Shown here: one piece after another, positions 8,578 to 16,061 of the stretch
How the letters are laid out: each line of letters opens with the position of its first letter
Position numbering within the stretch: the stretch's first letter is position 1
Assembly (NCBI GenBank): GCA_041398605.1
Contig: JAWKUK010000008.1
Coordinates: forward strand, 62,001-126,000
Direction: 5' to 3'
Source: JAWKUK01 sp041398605
Lineage (GTDB): Bacteria > Planctomycetota > UBA1135 > GCA-002686595
DNA length: 64,000 nt
Position numbers and translations under genes: made by a program
The notes under the pieces: model-generated
The model's database searches: none
Seen by the model: the letters and a program-made list of their open reading frames with translations, nothing else
What the model was told of the DNA's origin: nothing

Positions 8578-9983
8578 CAGAGCCGATCGTCAGGGAGGTC
8601 GAGGACCTGCAACGGGGCGCTGTCGAGCACCTCCCAGCGCACCAGCGGCACGAGCGTGACATCGTCCTCGCCGGGCGCGCGCCAGTAGACGGCGCGGACG
8701 GTGCGCTCGAGGAACGCGCCGGAGCGGTAGTACTCCTCCTGCTCGCGACGTGATTCAAACTCGAAGCGACGGTCTTCCTCGCGCTGGGTGGGGAGCCGCG
8801 CGGTGATGATGATCTCGAAGACGCTGCTCGTGACGGTGAGGCGCTTGCGCACCTCGGCCTTCTCCTCGTCCAGCAACGTCTTGAAGTCGTAGACCTCCTC
8901 GAGCTCGTCGAGCGAGTCGAAGATCTTCTTCTCGAGGATCTCGTTGCCGAACTCGTCGAGCAGCGGCTCGATGTCCTCGGTCTCCTCGTTCGGGTCCACC
9001 TCCTCGACCTCGTTGCGATAGTCGACGATCGATTCCCAGACCCGACCGGAGACGACACGGCGATCGAGGAGCGCGTCCAGGACCGCGCGTGGCGCCGTGT
9101 TGACGTTGACCGCGAAGCCCCCGGTCGCCGTCGCTGCCCCCGGGGTCTCTTCCCCCATCGCCGGCGACGTAAAGACCGTCAAGAACGCGTCGATGCCGTG
9201 CACACGGTCACCGTTCTCGTCGTAACCCTCGAAGAAGTGGTCGTCACGGAACGGCTCCAGCCCACGGAACTCACGGAAGCTCAGGGCGACCCCCTGCCCG
9301 GGCGCCTCCTCCGAATCGCTCAGCAACGGCGTCCGAGGGAGCACGGACGTGTCGCGCTCCTGCAGGTGTTGGCGCATCGCCCGCGCCATCTCCTGGGCCT
9401 CCCCTGGGCTGATGTCGTAGGTCGTTCCAGCCCGCGCGTTGTCGAGGATGCGCGTCACGATCTCGTACGCGGCTTCGGCAGCCTCTTCGTCCGGCTGCAG
9501 CATGTTCAACACGTTGAACTTGCTGTCCTCGTCGCGGATCAGGATGCGCAGCTGCAGGTCGCCGAAGTTGGTCGAAGCTGGGGTGTACCAGCCGTCCATC
9601 TGCGAATCGACCGCGTCCGCGTTGTCGGCGGGCGCCCCGGCGCCGCTCGCGGCAGGGTCACCGGCGGCTGGGTCCGAAGCGCCGCCGGCGCTCGGATCCC
9701 CCCCTGCCCCGCCAGCGTCCCCTTCTGCGGCCTGCGCCGCGCGCGCGTCCTCGGCGAGGTCCTCGAGCACTTGGAGCAGCGCCGATTCGATCGCGAGGTC
9801 CATCTGCGCTTCGGTGATCTCGTTCTGAGCCACCCGAGCGTCCGTGCGGGTCACCGTCTGGATCTGATAGGTGATCGCGATCACCACGATCATCACCAGG
9901 AACGCCAAGAGGAGCGCCGCGCCGCGCTCGTCCGAAGGACCGCGCAGACCGCGCGCCCGGGGTGTGCCTTTGAGGAGCTTCAT
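8577..9983 (-). CDS. gspK: GspK-like minor pseudopilin (general secretion pathway K)
   Basis: Minor pseudopilin of a type II secretion or type IV pilus-like machine, expected at the tip of the pseudopilus in the inner membrane. The N-terminus has a short basic leader ending ERG, then a hydrophobic stretch AALLLAFLVMIVVIAITYQI, as in prepilin-like proteins. The GspK core is visible: LRILIRDEDSKFNVLNML (insertion and helix domain), then NVNTAPRAVLDALLDRRVVS near residue 300, the typical NxNTA motif. Residues ~75-120 are an Ala/Asp/Gly-rich insertion. Length is 468 residues. It lies 105 bases after the secretin gene. The major pseudopilin, ATPase and inner-membrane platform are not in this window. 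Confidence 0.75.
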   Translation of the reverse strand: MKLLKGTPRARGLRGPSDERGAALLLAFLVMIVVIAITYQIQTVTRTDARVAQNEITEAQMDLAIESALLQVLEDLAEDARAAQAAEGDAGGAGGDPSAGGASDPAAGDPAASGAGAPADNADAVDSQMDGWYTPASTNFGDLQLRILIRDEDSKFNVLNMLQPDEEAAEAAYEIVTRILDNARAGTTYDISPGEAQEMARAMRQHLQERDTSVLPRTPLLSDSEEAPGQGVALSFREFRGLEPFRDDHFFEGYDENGDRVHGIDAFLTVFTSPAMGEETPGAATATGGFAVNVNTAPRAVLDALLDRRVVSGRVWESIVDYRNEVEEVDPNEETEDIEPLLDEFGNEILEKKIFDSLDELEEVYDFKTLLDEEKAEVRKRLTVTSSVFEIIITARLPTQREEDRRFEFESRREQEEYYRSGAFLERTVRAVYWRAPGEDDVTLVPLVRWEVLDSAPLQVLDLPDDRL

Positions 9984-10088
9984 CTGTGCAGTCTGCTGGG
10001 ACGACCGTGACCCTTGGATCTTCCGCCCGAACGCCCGCCCGCGGGACCCGGCCCAGCGCGGGTCCTAGGACCAGGGGCACGAGCGCGC

Positions 10089-11738
10089 TCAGAAGGGCGA
10101 GTTGAGGTCGCTGCCCTCGAGGATGCGCGGCCGGATGAAGAAGAGCACATTGGTCTGCTCCTTCGTGCGGAAGCTGTTCTTGAACAGGTGCCCGAGGAGC
10201 GGGATGTCGCCGACGAAGGGCACCTTCGACTCTCGGTCGAGCGTGCGCTCCGAGATGAGGCCGCCCAAGATGACCGCCTGTCCGGGCTCGAGGCGCACGA
10301 TCGTGCGCGCGTTGCGCGACGAGATCTCCGGGACGGAGATCGATTGGGCGCTGCTCCCGCTGCCCTGGGTGAAGGTGACCGCGGTGCCGGTCTGCTGCGA
10401 CGCCTCGATGTCGATGTTCAGCACGACGGTGTCCGTCCCGACGACGCGCGGGATGACGTACATCTTCACGCCGACGTCCTTGAAGCGCACGTTGGTCGTG
10501 AAGTTACCCGCCGCGTTGATCGCGCTCACTTCGAAGAACGGGATCGAGGAGATGTTGACGATCTCCGCGCGCCCCCCTTCGCGCACCGCGACCTTGGGGC
10601 GCGAGATGATCGAGACATTCTCGAAGTTGGCGACCGCTTCGAGCACCGCGTTGAACGTCACGCCGTCGAACACAGCGCCGAGCGCAAAGAGCGACTCGGC
10701 TGCGTCGGCGGAGTTGCCAAACGAGAAGTCCACGCTCTGCACGAAGCCGCCCGGGTTGGGCAGGCCGAAGACGGGGGAGCCGTTGCCAGGCCCGCGCACG
10801 CCGAGGTCGAGCGAATCACGCGTCGTCACCTCGACGATCTTGGCCTCGATCTCGATCTGGCGGACCTCAGCCGCGAAGAGGTTGACGAAGTGCTCCACCT
10901 CCCGCAGCTGCTGCGCCGTCGCGGTCACGAAGAGCATGTCGCCGAGGCGCACCGGCGCCGGCGCCGCGAGGCCCGGTGTCCGCGGGTCCGAGTAGGTCTC
11001 GACGATCCAGCCTTCACGCAGATCGAGGACGACCGCGTCGAGCGGCTGGAGCGGGAGCTCCTTCGGGAAGGCGCCCTCGGTGACGGCCGCGTGGACGGCG
11101 AAGTCGCCGTACGTCTTGGCCAGCTCGAAGATCTTCGTGCCCATTCCTAGCGGGAACGGGTACGGCTTCATGATGAGCCGCTCCGTCTCCCCTTCTCGAG
11201 CGGGGTACCAAACGATCTGCGCGCCGAACTCGAGGTACGGGTTCAGCTCGAGCGTGCTCGAGGGCGTGGGCCCCATCACGGGCGCCTCCGTGCCGAGCTC
11301 AGGCTCCCCCGGGCCGAGGGTCGCGCCCTCGCCGCCGCCGGCGGGCAGCTCGCCCGCAGCGCTCGCGTCGCCCTCCGCGGTCTCGGAGCGCGGCGCCACG
11401 GGCGGCAGCACGCGGTCGGCGCGCGGGGCGTCCGCGTAAGCCTCAGCGATGCGATCGAAGTACGAGTCTTCGTCGAAGCTCTCGGCGGGCTGCATGGTCC
11501 CGCGCCCGATCAGCTCGTTGAAGAGCTCCAGGTTGCGCCGATCGGAGTCCGCGCGACGGCTCGAGCCCGGGCCCTCGCAGCCAGCGCCCAACACGACCGC
11601 CAAGCATGCGCCAGCCCACGCGGTCTGGACCCAACACCTGTGGGTCCGGATCCTTGACGTCGCGGCGGGCGAGACCGATCGACCGCCCGCTCGAGGGAGG
11701 CCATCAACCGCCGCGGGTCCTCGATCGTTGGGCACCAT
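10089..11738 (-). CDS. secretin (type II/III secretion outer-membrane channel), lipoprotein-like
   Basis: Outer-membrane secretin forming the gated exit pore of a secretion or pilus system. The C-terminal secretin domain is clear: FENVSIISRPKVAVREGG, RTIVRLEPGQAVILGGLI, then VPFVGDIPLLGHLFKNSF and the final TNVLFFIRPRIL beta-strand signature. The N-terminal part contains a hydrophobic segment ending LGAGCEG, a possible lipobox, about 54 residues in, so the true start may be downstream of the ATG at 11738. A Pro/Glu/Gly-rich linker precedes the N domains. It is followed on the same strand by the GspK-like gene. Known family relation: GspD/PilQ. Which substrate it exports is not visible. Confidence 0.85.
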   Translation of the reverse strand: MVPNDRGPAAVDGLPRAGGRSVSPAATSRIRTHRCWVQTAWAGACLAVVLGAGCEGPGSSRRADSDRRNLELFNELIGRGTMQPAESFDEDSYFDRIAEAYADAPRADRVLPPVAPRSETAEGDASAAGELPAGGGEGATLGPGEPELGTEAPVMGPTPSSTLELNPYLEFGAQIVWYPAREGETERLIMKPYPFPLGMGTKIFELAKTYGDFAVHAAVTEGAFPKELPLQPLDAVVLDLREGWIVETYSDPRTPGLAAPAPVRLGDMLFVTATAQQLREVEHFVNLFAAEVRQIEIEAKIVEVTTRDSLDLGVRGPGNGSPVFGLPNPGGFVQSVDFSFGNSADAAESLFALGAVFDGVTFNAVLEAVANFENVSIISRPKVAVREGGRAEIVNISSIPFFEVSAINAAGNFTTNVRFKDVGVKMYVIPRVVGTDTVVLNIDIEASQQTGTAVTFTQGSGSSAQSISVPEISSRNARTIVRLEPGQAVILGGLISERTLDRESKVPFVGDIPLLGHLFKNSFRTKEQTNVLFFIRPRILEGSDLNSPF

Positions 11739-11863
11739 CGCGGCAGTCTATCAATCGAAACGTCCGGAGCCTCGGAGCACTTAGCCCACGGTCACGACGT
11801 GTGAGCGAGGACACGCGCGAACGTAGAGTGCGTCCGACGCCGCCTCTCCGCCGGCCGCCCACT

Positions 11864-12331
11864 TCAGTCGCCAGACGTGCTGAGCTTCGCCTTGACGGAG
11901 TCCGTGACGTCCGGGATCGCGCGGCTGTCGCGGCGGGTGATCGCTTTCCAAACGCTGTCGTAACCAGCCTCCGTGCGGACCGATTCACACGCCTTCAGCA
12001 CGCGGCTGCGCGCTTTGGTCATCAGCGTGATCCCCTTCGACGAGGTCGGGTCGATCCCGTTCTTCTTCAGCTCGCGCACTTCCGCCGTCTCTTCGAGGAG
12101 CGCGTCGTAGTCGACCTTCGCTGGAGTGGTGATCTGCCGCGGCTCGTCGAGGCCGCAGATGTTGTCCGCCTTCTGGACGACAAAAGGGGTCCCCCGTCCA
12201 TCATCAGGGAGCGACGCAGTCTCCGACTGCGCGCAGGCCACTTGAGCCCCCGCGACGACGGCAGGCGTCGATGCCGGGGCGTCCAGGGCGCCGAAGAACA
12301 GTAGGGAGATCCAGATCCACATAAATGCCAC
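11864..12331 (-). CDS. small exported protein of unknown function
   Basis: A 155-residue protein with an N-terminal hydrophobic segment (MAFMWIWISLLFFGALDAPA) acting as a signal peptide or anchor. A Ser/Thr/Ala-rich stretch and a compact charged C-terminal part follow: VDYDALLEETAEVRELKKNG, then a Lys/Arg-rich helix ending TDSVKAKL. Two cysteines (in AVVAGAQVACAQ and DNICGLDEP) and a third in LKACES could form disulfides. I believe similar proteins occur in other Planctomycetota but cannot name a family. It has its own putative promoter at 12430-12458 and is not clearly in an operon. Confidence 0.7.
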   Translation of the reverse strand: MAFMWIWISLLFFGALDAPASTPAVVAGAQVACAQSETASLPDDGRGTPFVVQKADNICGLDEPRQITTPAKVDYDALLEETAEVRELKKNGIDPTSSKGITLMTKARSRVLKACESVRTEAGYDSVWKAITRRDSRAIPDVTDSVKAKLSTSGD

Positions 12332-12429
12332 TCCAGAGGAGGCTTCCGAAAGCTAGGGCCGACCCTGAGTCAGCGGCGCCAGCCTCGGCACCTGCCACGC
12401 CCCCGAGGGGGCCCACCAGGTGACAACCC

Positions 12430-12458
12430 GTTATAACGGCGGGCGCTGTATGAACCAA
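12430..12458 (-). promoter_or_regulatory. putative sigma70-type promoter for 11864..12331
   Basis: On the minus strand a TTGGTT box (12453-12458), a 17-base spacer and a TATAAC box (12430-12435) are spaced as in a housekeeping promoter, about 100 bases upstream of the gene start at 12331. The -10 lies within a perfect 12-base palindrome CCGTTATAACGG (12428-12439), which could also be a protein-binding site. Confidence 0.5.
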
Positions 12459-12596
12459 CGCAGCCAAGGGCCGGACCGCGACGATCCTTACACACTTCGA
12501 ACGGCCCAACCGGGTGCGACCCCGTCGAGGCAAGAGCCCGCCACAGCTACTCCTCGGACAAATCGAGCCCTGGCTGCGCACAAAAGGCCACAGAAA

Positions 12597-12636
12597 GCGC
12601 GGGGGCCCCAATCTCTCGGGACCCCCGCGCATTTTT
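12597..12636 (-). terminator. GC-rich hairpin after pnp (probable terminator)
   Basis: GCGCGGGGG+CCC pairs with GGG+A+CCCCCGCGC around a 9-base loop, a stem of 12 pairs with one bulge. It lies about 40 bases beyond the pnp stop. On the minus strand it is followed by CTTTCTG; on the plus strand by ATTTTT. It could therefore end transcription from either side. Confidence 0.6.
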
Positions 12637-12674
12637 CATGTCCTCAGGCACGGCGCCTGGGGACGGTCCAGCGC

Positions 12675-15173
12675 TCAGTCGCGGCGACCACCACCGCTGC
12701 GGCGGCGGCGGCGGCGACGCGGAGCGCCGTCCCCATCTCGTTCTGAGCTGGGCTCGGCGGCCAGGTCGTCCCCTTCGGGGGCGTCGTCGTCGACGTCCTC
12801 GTCGAGGGTCACGACCGGGGTGCGGGCCTCAGACGCCCGAGCGGGTCGCTCGTCCTCGCGCCCACGTCCTGCGGGGCGCTCGTCGTCACGCCGCGGCCGG
12901 CTGGGGCGCTCCTCGTCCTCGGCAGGCGCCGCGTCGCGGCGCGGGCGCTCGTCATCACGGCCACGGCCGCGCGGACGGTCACCTTCGTCGCGCGGGCCCC
13001 GCCCACGGGGACGATCGTCGTCACGACGCGGGCGACGCCCACGGTCACCTTCCTCGGCGCCCGCGCGGGCCTCCGGGTTCAGCACCGCCTTGCGCGACAC
13101 CTTGATCTTGCCGCGATCGTCGACGTTGATGATCTCGACCTCGACCTCGTCGCCGACGTTGACCACGTCTGTGACTTGCTCGATGAAGCCCTCGCCGCCG
13201 AGCTCCGAGATGTGGCACAGCGCCTCGACGCCGGGCAAGATCTCGATGAACGCGCCGAAGTCACGGACCGAGCGCACGACGCCCTTGTAACGGGTGCCGA
13301 CCTCGGGGGTCTGCATCGTCGAGAGGATGGCATCACGGCACGCGAGCACTTTGATCGCGTCCGTGCCGTAGATCTGCACGGTGCCCTGCTCGTCGACGAT
13401 CGAGATGCGGACGCCGTAGTCGGACTGCAGGCCGCGGATGTTCTTGCCGCCCGGGCCGATCAGGAAGCCGATGCGATCCGCGGGGATCTTGATCGTCTCC
13501 ATGCGCGGCGCGAAGTCGGACACGTTGGCCGACGGCGCGGGGACCGCTTTGAGCATCTCGCGCAGGATGTGGATGCGGCCGCGCCGCGCCTGCTCGAGCG
13601 CCTTCGACAGGAGCTCACGGGTGACGCCGGTCACCTTGATGTCCATCTGCAGCGCGGTGATACCGACGCCCGAACCGGCGACCTTGAAGTCCATGTCGCC
13701 GAACGAGTCCTCGGAGCCCGTGATGTCGGAGAGGATCGCCATGCGCTTGCCCTCCTGCACGAGGCCCATCGCGATGCCCGCGACGGGCTGCGTCAGCGGC
13801 ACGCCCGCGACCATCATCGAGAGGCAGCCGCCGCACACGCTCGCCATCGACGACGAGCCGTTGGACTCGGTGATGTCCGACACGATGCGGATCGTGTACG
13901 GGAAGCGGTCCTTCGGCGGAACGACGGCAGAGAGCGCGCGCTCCGCGAGCATCCCGTGGCCGATCTCGCGCCGCCCCGGCCCCATCAGGCGGCGGGTCTC
14001 GCCGACGCTGTAGGGCGGGAAGTTGTAGTGCAAGTAGAACGCCTTCTTGTACTCCGGCTCGACGGTGTCGATCACCATCTCGTCGTCGGGCGTCCCGAGC
14101 GTCACGCTGACGAGCGCCTGCGTCTCGCCGCGCGTGAACAACACGGAGCCGTGCTGGCGCGGGATGAAGCGCGGGACGATCGAGATCGGGCGGATCTCGT
14201 CCCAGGCGCGGCCGTCACCGCGCTGGCCCTCGAGCACCTGCTCGCGGCTGAGGCGGTTGCGCAGCTCCTTGAACAGGTCCTTGACGGTGCCTTGGTGGGC
14301 CTTGAGCGCCGACTCCGACACGCCGATCGAGAGCTCCTCGACGCAGCGCTTCTTGACGACGTCCATCGCGGTCGCGCGGGCCTGCTTGCCCTCGACCTCC
14401 ATGGCGTCGCGTACGTCGTCCTCGTAGCGCTCGACGCGGGCCTTCAGCGCGCTGTCGACCGGCTTCGCCTCGAACTTCTGCGCGGGGCGGCCGCCTTTGG
14501 CGACCAGCTTGTCCACGAGCTCGATGACGTCCTTGATGACGCTGTGCCCGAGCTCGAGCGCGTCGATCATCTCGGCCTCGGAGAGCTCCTTGGCCTCCGA
14601 CTCGACCATGCAGATGCCCTTCTTGTGGCCTGCCATGACGAGGTCGAGGCGGCTCTCCGTGCGGCGACGGTCGTCACCCGGGAACGCGACGAGCTTGCCG
14701 TCGAGGTGGCCGATGCGCACCGCGCCGAGGGTCGTCTCGAAGGGCAAGCCCGCGAGGCGTACAGCCGTGAACGCCGCGATCATCGCGACGACATCGGGGT
14801 TGTTCCGGCCGTCGTACTGCAGGGCATGGGTCATGACCTGCACTTCGGCTTTGTAGCCGTCCGGGAACATCGGACGGACGGCGCGGTCGATGAGACGCAT
14901 CGTCAGCGTCTCCTTGATCGAGGGGCGCCCTTCGCGCTTGAAGAAGCCGCCGGGGATCTTGCCCGCCGATTCAGGCTTCTCGCGGTAGTCGCACACCAAG
15001 GGGAAGAAGTCGATGTCCTCCCGGCCTGCGCCCGCGGTCACTGCCGCGAAGCACATCGTGTCGCCGAAGGTGGCGATCACCGAGCCGCCGGCCTGCTTCG
15101 CGACGAGGCCGGTCTCGAGGACGAGCCGCTGGCCGGCGATCGTCGCCTCCACGCGGATGGGTCCGTTCTGCAT
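12675..15173 (-). CDS. pnp: polyribonucleotide nucleotidyltransferase (PNPase)
   Basis: 3'-5' phosphorolytic exoribonuclease of the RNA degradosome. Two RNase PH-like domains are seen: the first with VIATFGDTMCFAAVTAG and FPLVCDYREKPESAGKIPGG, the second with the catalytic-core stretch MASVCGGCLSMMVAGVPL and SEDSFGDMDFKVAGSGVGIT. A KH domain (IGFLIGPGGKNIRGLQ) and an S1 domain (YKGVVRSVRDFGAFIEILPG) follow. The last ~130 residues are an unusual Arg/Asp/Glu/Gly-rich repeat tail ending in poly-Arg. The ATG at 15173 matches the conserved MQNGPIRVE start and gives 832 residues. It is downstream of rpsO, the classic pairing, with a 301-base spacer full of hairpins. Confidence 0.97.
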   Translation of the reverse strand: MQNGPIRVEATIAGQRLVLETGLVAKQAGGSVIATFGDTMCFAAVTAGAGREDIDFFPLVCDYREKPESAGKIPGGFFKREGRPSIKETLTMRLIDRAVRPMFPDGYKAEVQVMTHALQYDGRNNPDVVAMIAAFTAVRLAGLPFETTLGAVRIGHLDGKLVAFPGDDRRRTESRLDLVMAGHKKGICMVESEAKELSEAEMIDALELGHSVIKDVIELVDKLVAKGGRPAQKFEAKPVDSALKARVERYEDDVRDAMEVEGKQARATAMDVVKKRCVEELSIGVSESALKAHQGTVKDLFKELRNRLSREQVLEGQRGDGRAWDEIRPISIVPRFIPRQHGSVLFTRGETQALVSVTLGTPDDEMVIDTVEPEYKKAFYLHYNFPPYSVGETRRLMGPGRREIGHGMLAERALSAVVPPKDRFPYTIRIVSDITESNGSSSMASVCGGCLSMMVAGVPLTQPVAGIAMGLVQEGKRMAILSDITGSEDSFGDMDFKVAGSGVGITALQMDIKVTGVTRELLSKALEQARRGRIHILREMLKAVPAPSANVSDFAPRMETIKIPADRIGFLIGPGGKNIRGLQSDYGVRISIVDEQGTVQIYGTDAIKVLACRDAILSTMQTPEVGTRYKGVVRSVRDFGAFIEILPGVEALCHISELGGEGFIEQVTDVVNVGDEVEVEIINVDDRGKIKVSRKAVLNPEARAGAEEGDRGRRPRRDDDRPRGRGPRDEGDRPRGRGRDDERPRRDAAPAEDEERPSRPRRDDERPAGRGREDERPARASEARTPVVTLDEDVDDDAPEGDDLAAEPSSERDGDGAPRRRRRRRSGGGRRD

Positions 15174-15474
15174 TGTCAGTTCTCTTTTCTCTTTGCTTCT
15201 CGCTATGTGTTCTCGATGGTCCATCGAGCGATCGCGGCGATTCCTGAAGGGTCAGGCGCCGGATCCAGGCCCGAAAATGCGCGAGCCGCGCCCCCCGTGA
15301 GCGACGCGAGGCGTCGCTACGGAGTGCGCGGACCGTTCACCGGGCGCTGGAGCGACCTCGGCGCCGTGGGGTCCGACACGCTGGGTGTCGGGACGCACGA
15401 CGCGCGGGGCCGCAAGGTTGTCTGTTCCGTTGAAGATCAAAGGCCTGTTCAGGCATCCCCCGCGAGGGCGTGGA
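15174..15474 (-). promoter_or_regulatory. rpsO-pnp spacer with several hairpins
   Basis: This 301-base gap holds no gene. It has four inverted repeats: CTCGATG/CATCGAG (15212-15228), GCGACGC/GCGTCGC (15301-15317), CCGACAC/GTGTCGG (15373-15391) and GCCT-GAAC-AGGC (15443-15454), the last followed on the minus strand by CTTTGATC just after the rpsO stop. In other bacteria this spacer carries the partial rpsO terminator and the stem where RNase III and PNPase autoregulate pnp. The same role here is inferred from position and folding only. Confidence 0.5.
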
Positions 15475-15744
15475 TCAACGGCGCAGGCCGAGCTTGGCGA
15501 CGATGGCGGTGTAACGCGCCGGGTCGCGCTCGCGGAGGTACCGCAGGAGCTTCGTGCGGCGGCCGACCATTTTCAGGAGGCCACGGCGTGAGGAGTAATC
15601 CTTGCGGTGCACCTTGAGGTGCTCGGTGAGCTCCGTGATGTCCTCCGTCAGGAGGGCGATCTGGACCTCGGGAGAGCCGGTGTCGCCCGCCTTGGTGGCG
15701 AACTCCCGGACGATCTCGACCTTGCGTTCTGCTGCGATGCTCAT
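15475..15744 (-). CDS. rpsO: 30S ribosomal protein S15
   Basis: Primary 16S rRNA-binding protein of the small-subunit platform. The 89-residue length is typical. Core motifs are present: ATKAGDTGSPEVQIALLTED, then HLKVHRKDYSSRRGLLKMVG, RRTKLLRYL and the terminal YTAIVAKLGLRR. The start is the ATG at 15744. It precedes pnp on the same strand. Confidence 0.98.
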   Translation of the reverse strand: MSIAAERKVEIVREFATKAGDTGSPEVQIALLTEDITELTEHLKVHRKDYSSRRGLLKMVGRRTKLLRYLRERDPARYTAIVAKLGLRR

Positions 15745-16061
15745 GGATGAAGGGACCGTCGGACTTGCCCGCGCAGCAGAGCCGCCGCCCCTCGGCCACC
15801 AAACGTCGGCGCCAGCTTCAGAGGTCGGATCGGGACCACCACGGGGGTGCGCCGGGGAGCTCCCCGGCCCGAGGCACGGATCCACGTCCGGCCTCGCCCT
15901 CGCTCGGGCGAAGCGCCCGTTCGAGGCCAAGAGTCTAGGAGCCCGCGCCGCAGAAAGCAATTCCGCGCGCACCGCTCGGGTCCAGGCCCCAGGAGCGCCT
16001 GCGCGCCCGCGCCCAGGCCGCCGGCCCCCCCACGCGCCTCGTGCAGGGGGGCTCGTCCGGC
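15745..16061 (-). other. rpsO leader and upstream gene-free stretch
   Basis: No gene is seen in these 317 bases. The part next to rpsO would be a leader of about 180 bases. It contains a perfect hairpin GCCGGGG-AGCT-CCCCGGC (15851-15868) and a short CGGGCG/CGCCCG hairpin near 15904-15918. S15 represses its own messenger in other bacteria, so a structured leader is plausible but unproven. The remainder to 16061 is GC-rich with no recognisable signal. Confidence 0.4.
15932..15960 (-). promoter_or_regulatory. putative promoter of rpsO-pnp
   Basis: On the minus strand a TTGCTT box (15955-15960), an exact 17-base spacer and a TAGACT box (15932-15937) match a sigma70-type promoter. Transcription would start near 15925, leaving a leader of about 180 bases before rpsO. 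Confidence 0.5.

Noticed and set aside
12428..12439. CCGTTATAACGG as an isolated operator palindrome
   Set aside because: A well-spaced -35/-10 pair overlaps it, so a -10 element explains it more simply. An operator role is possible but not supported.
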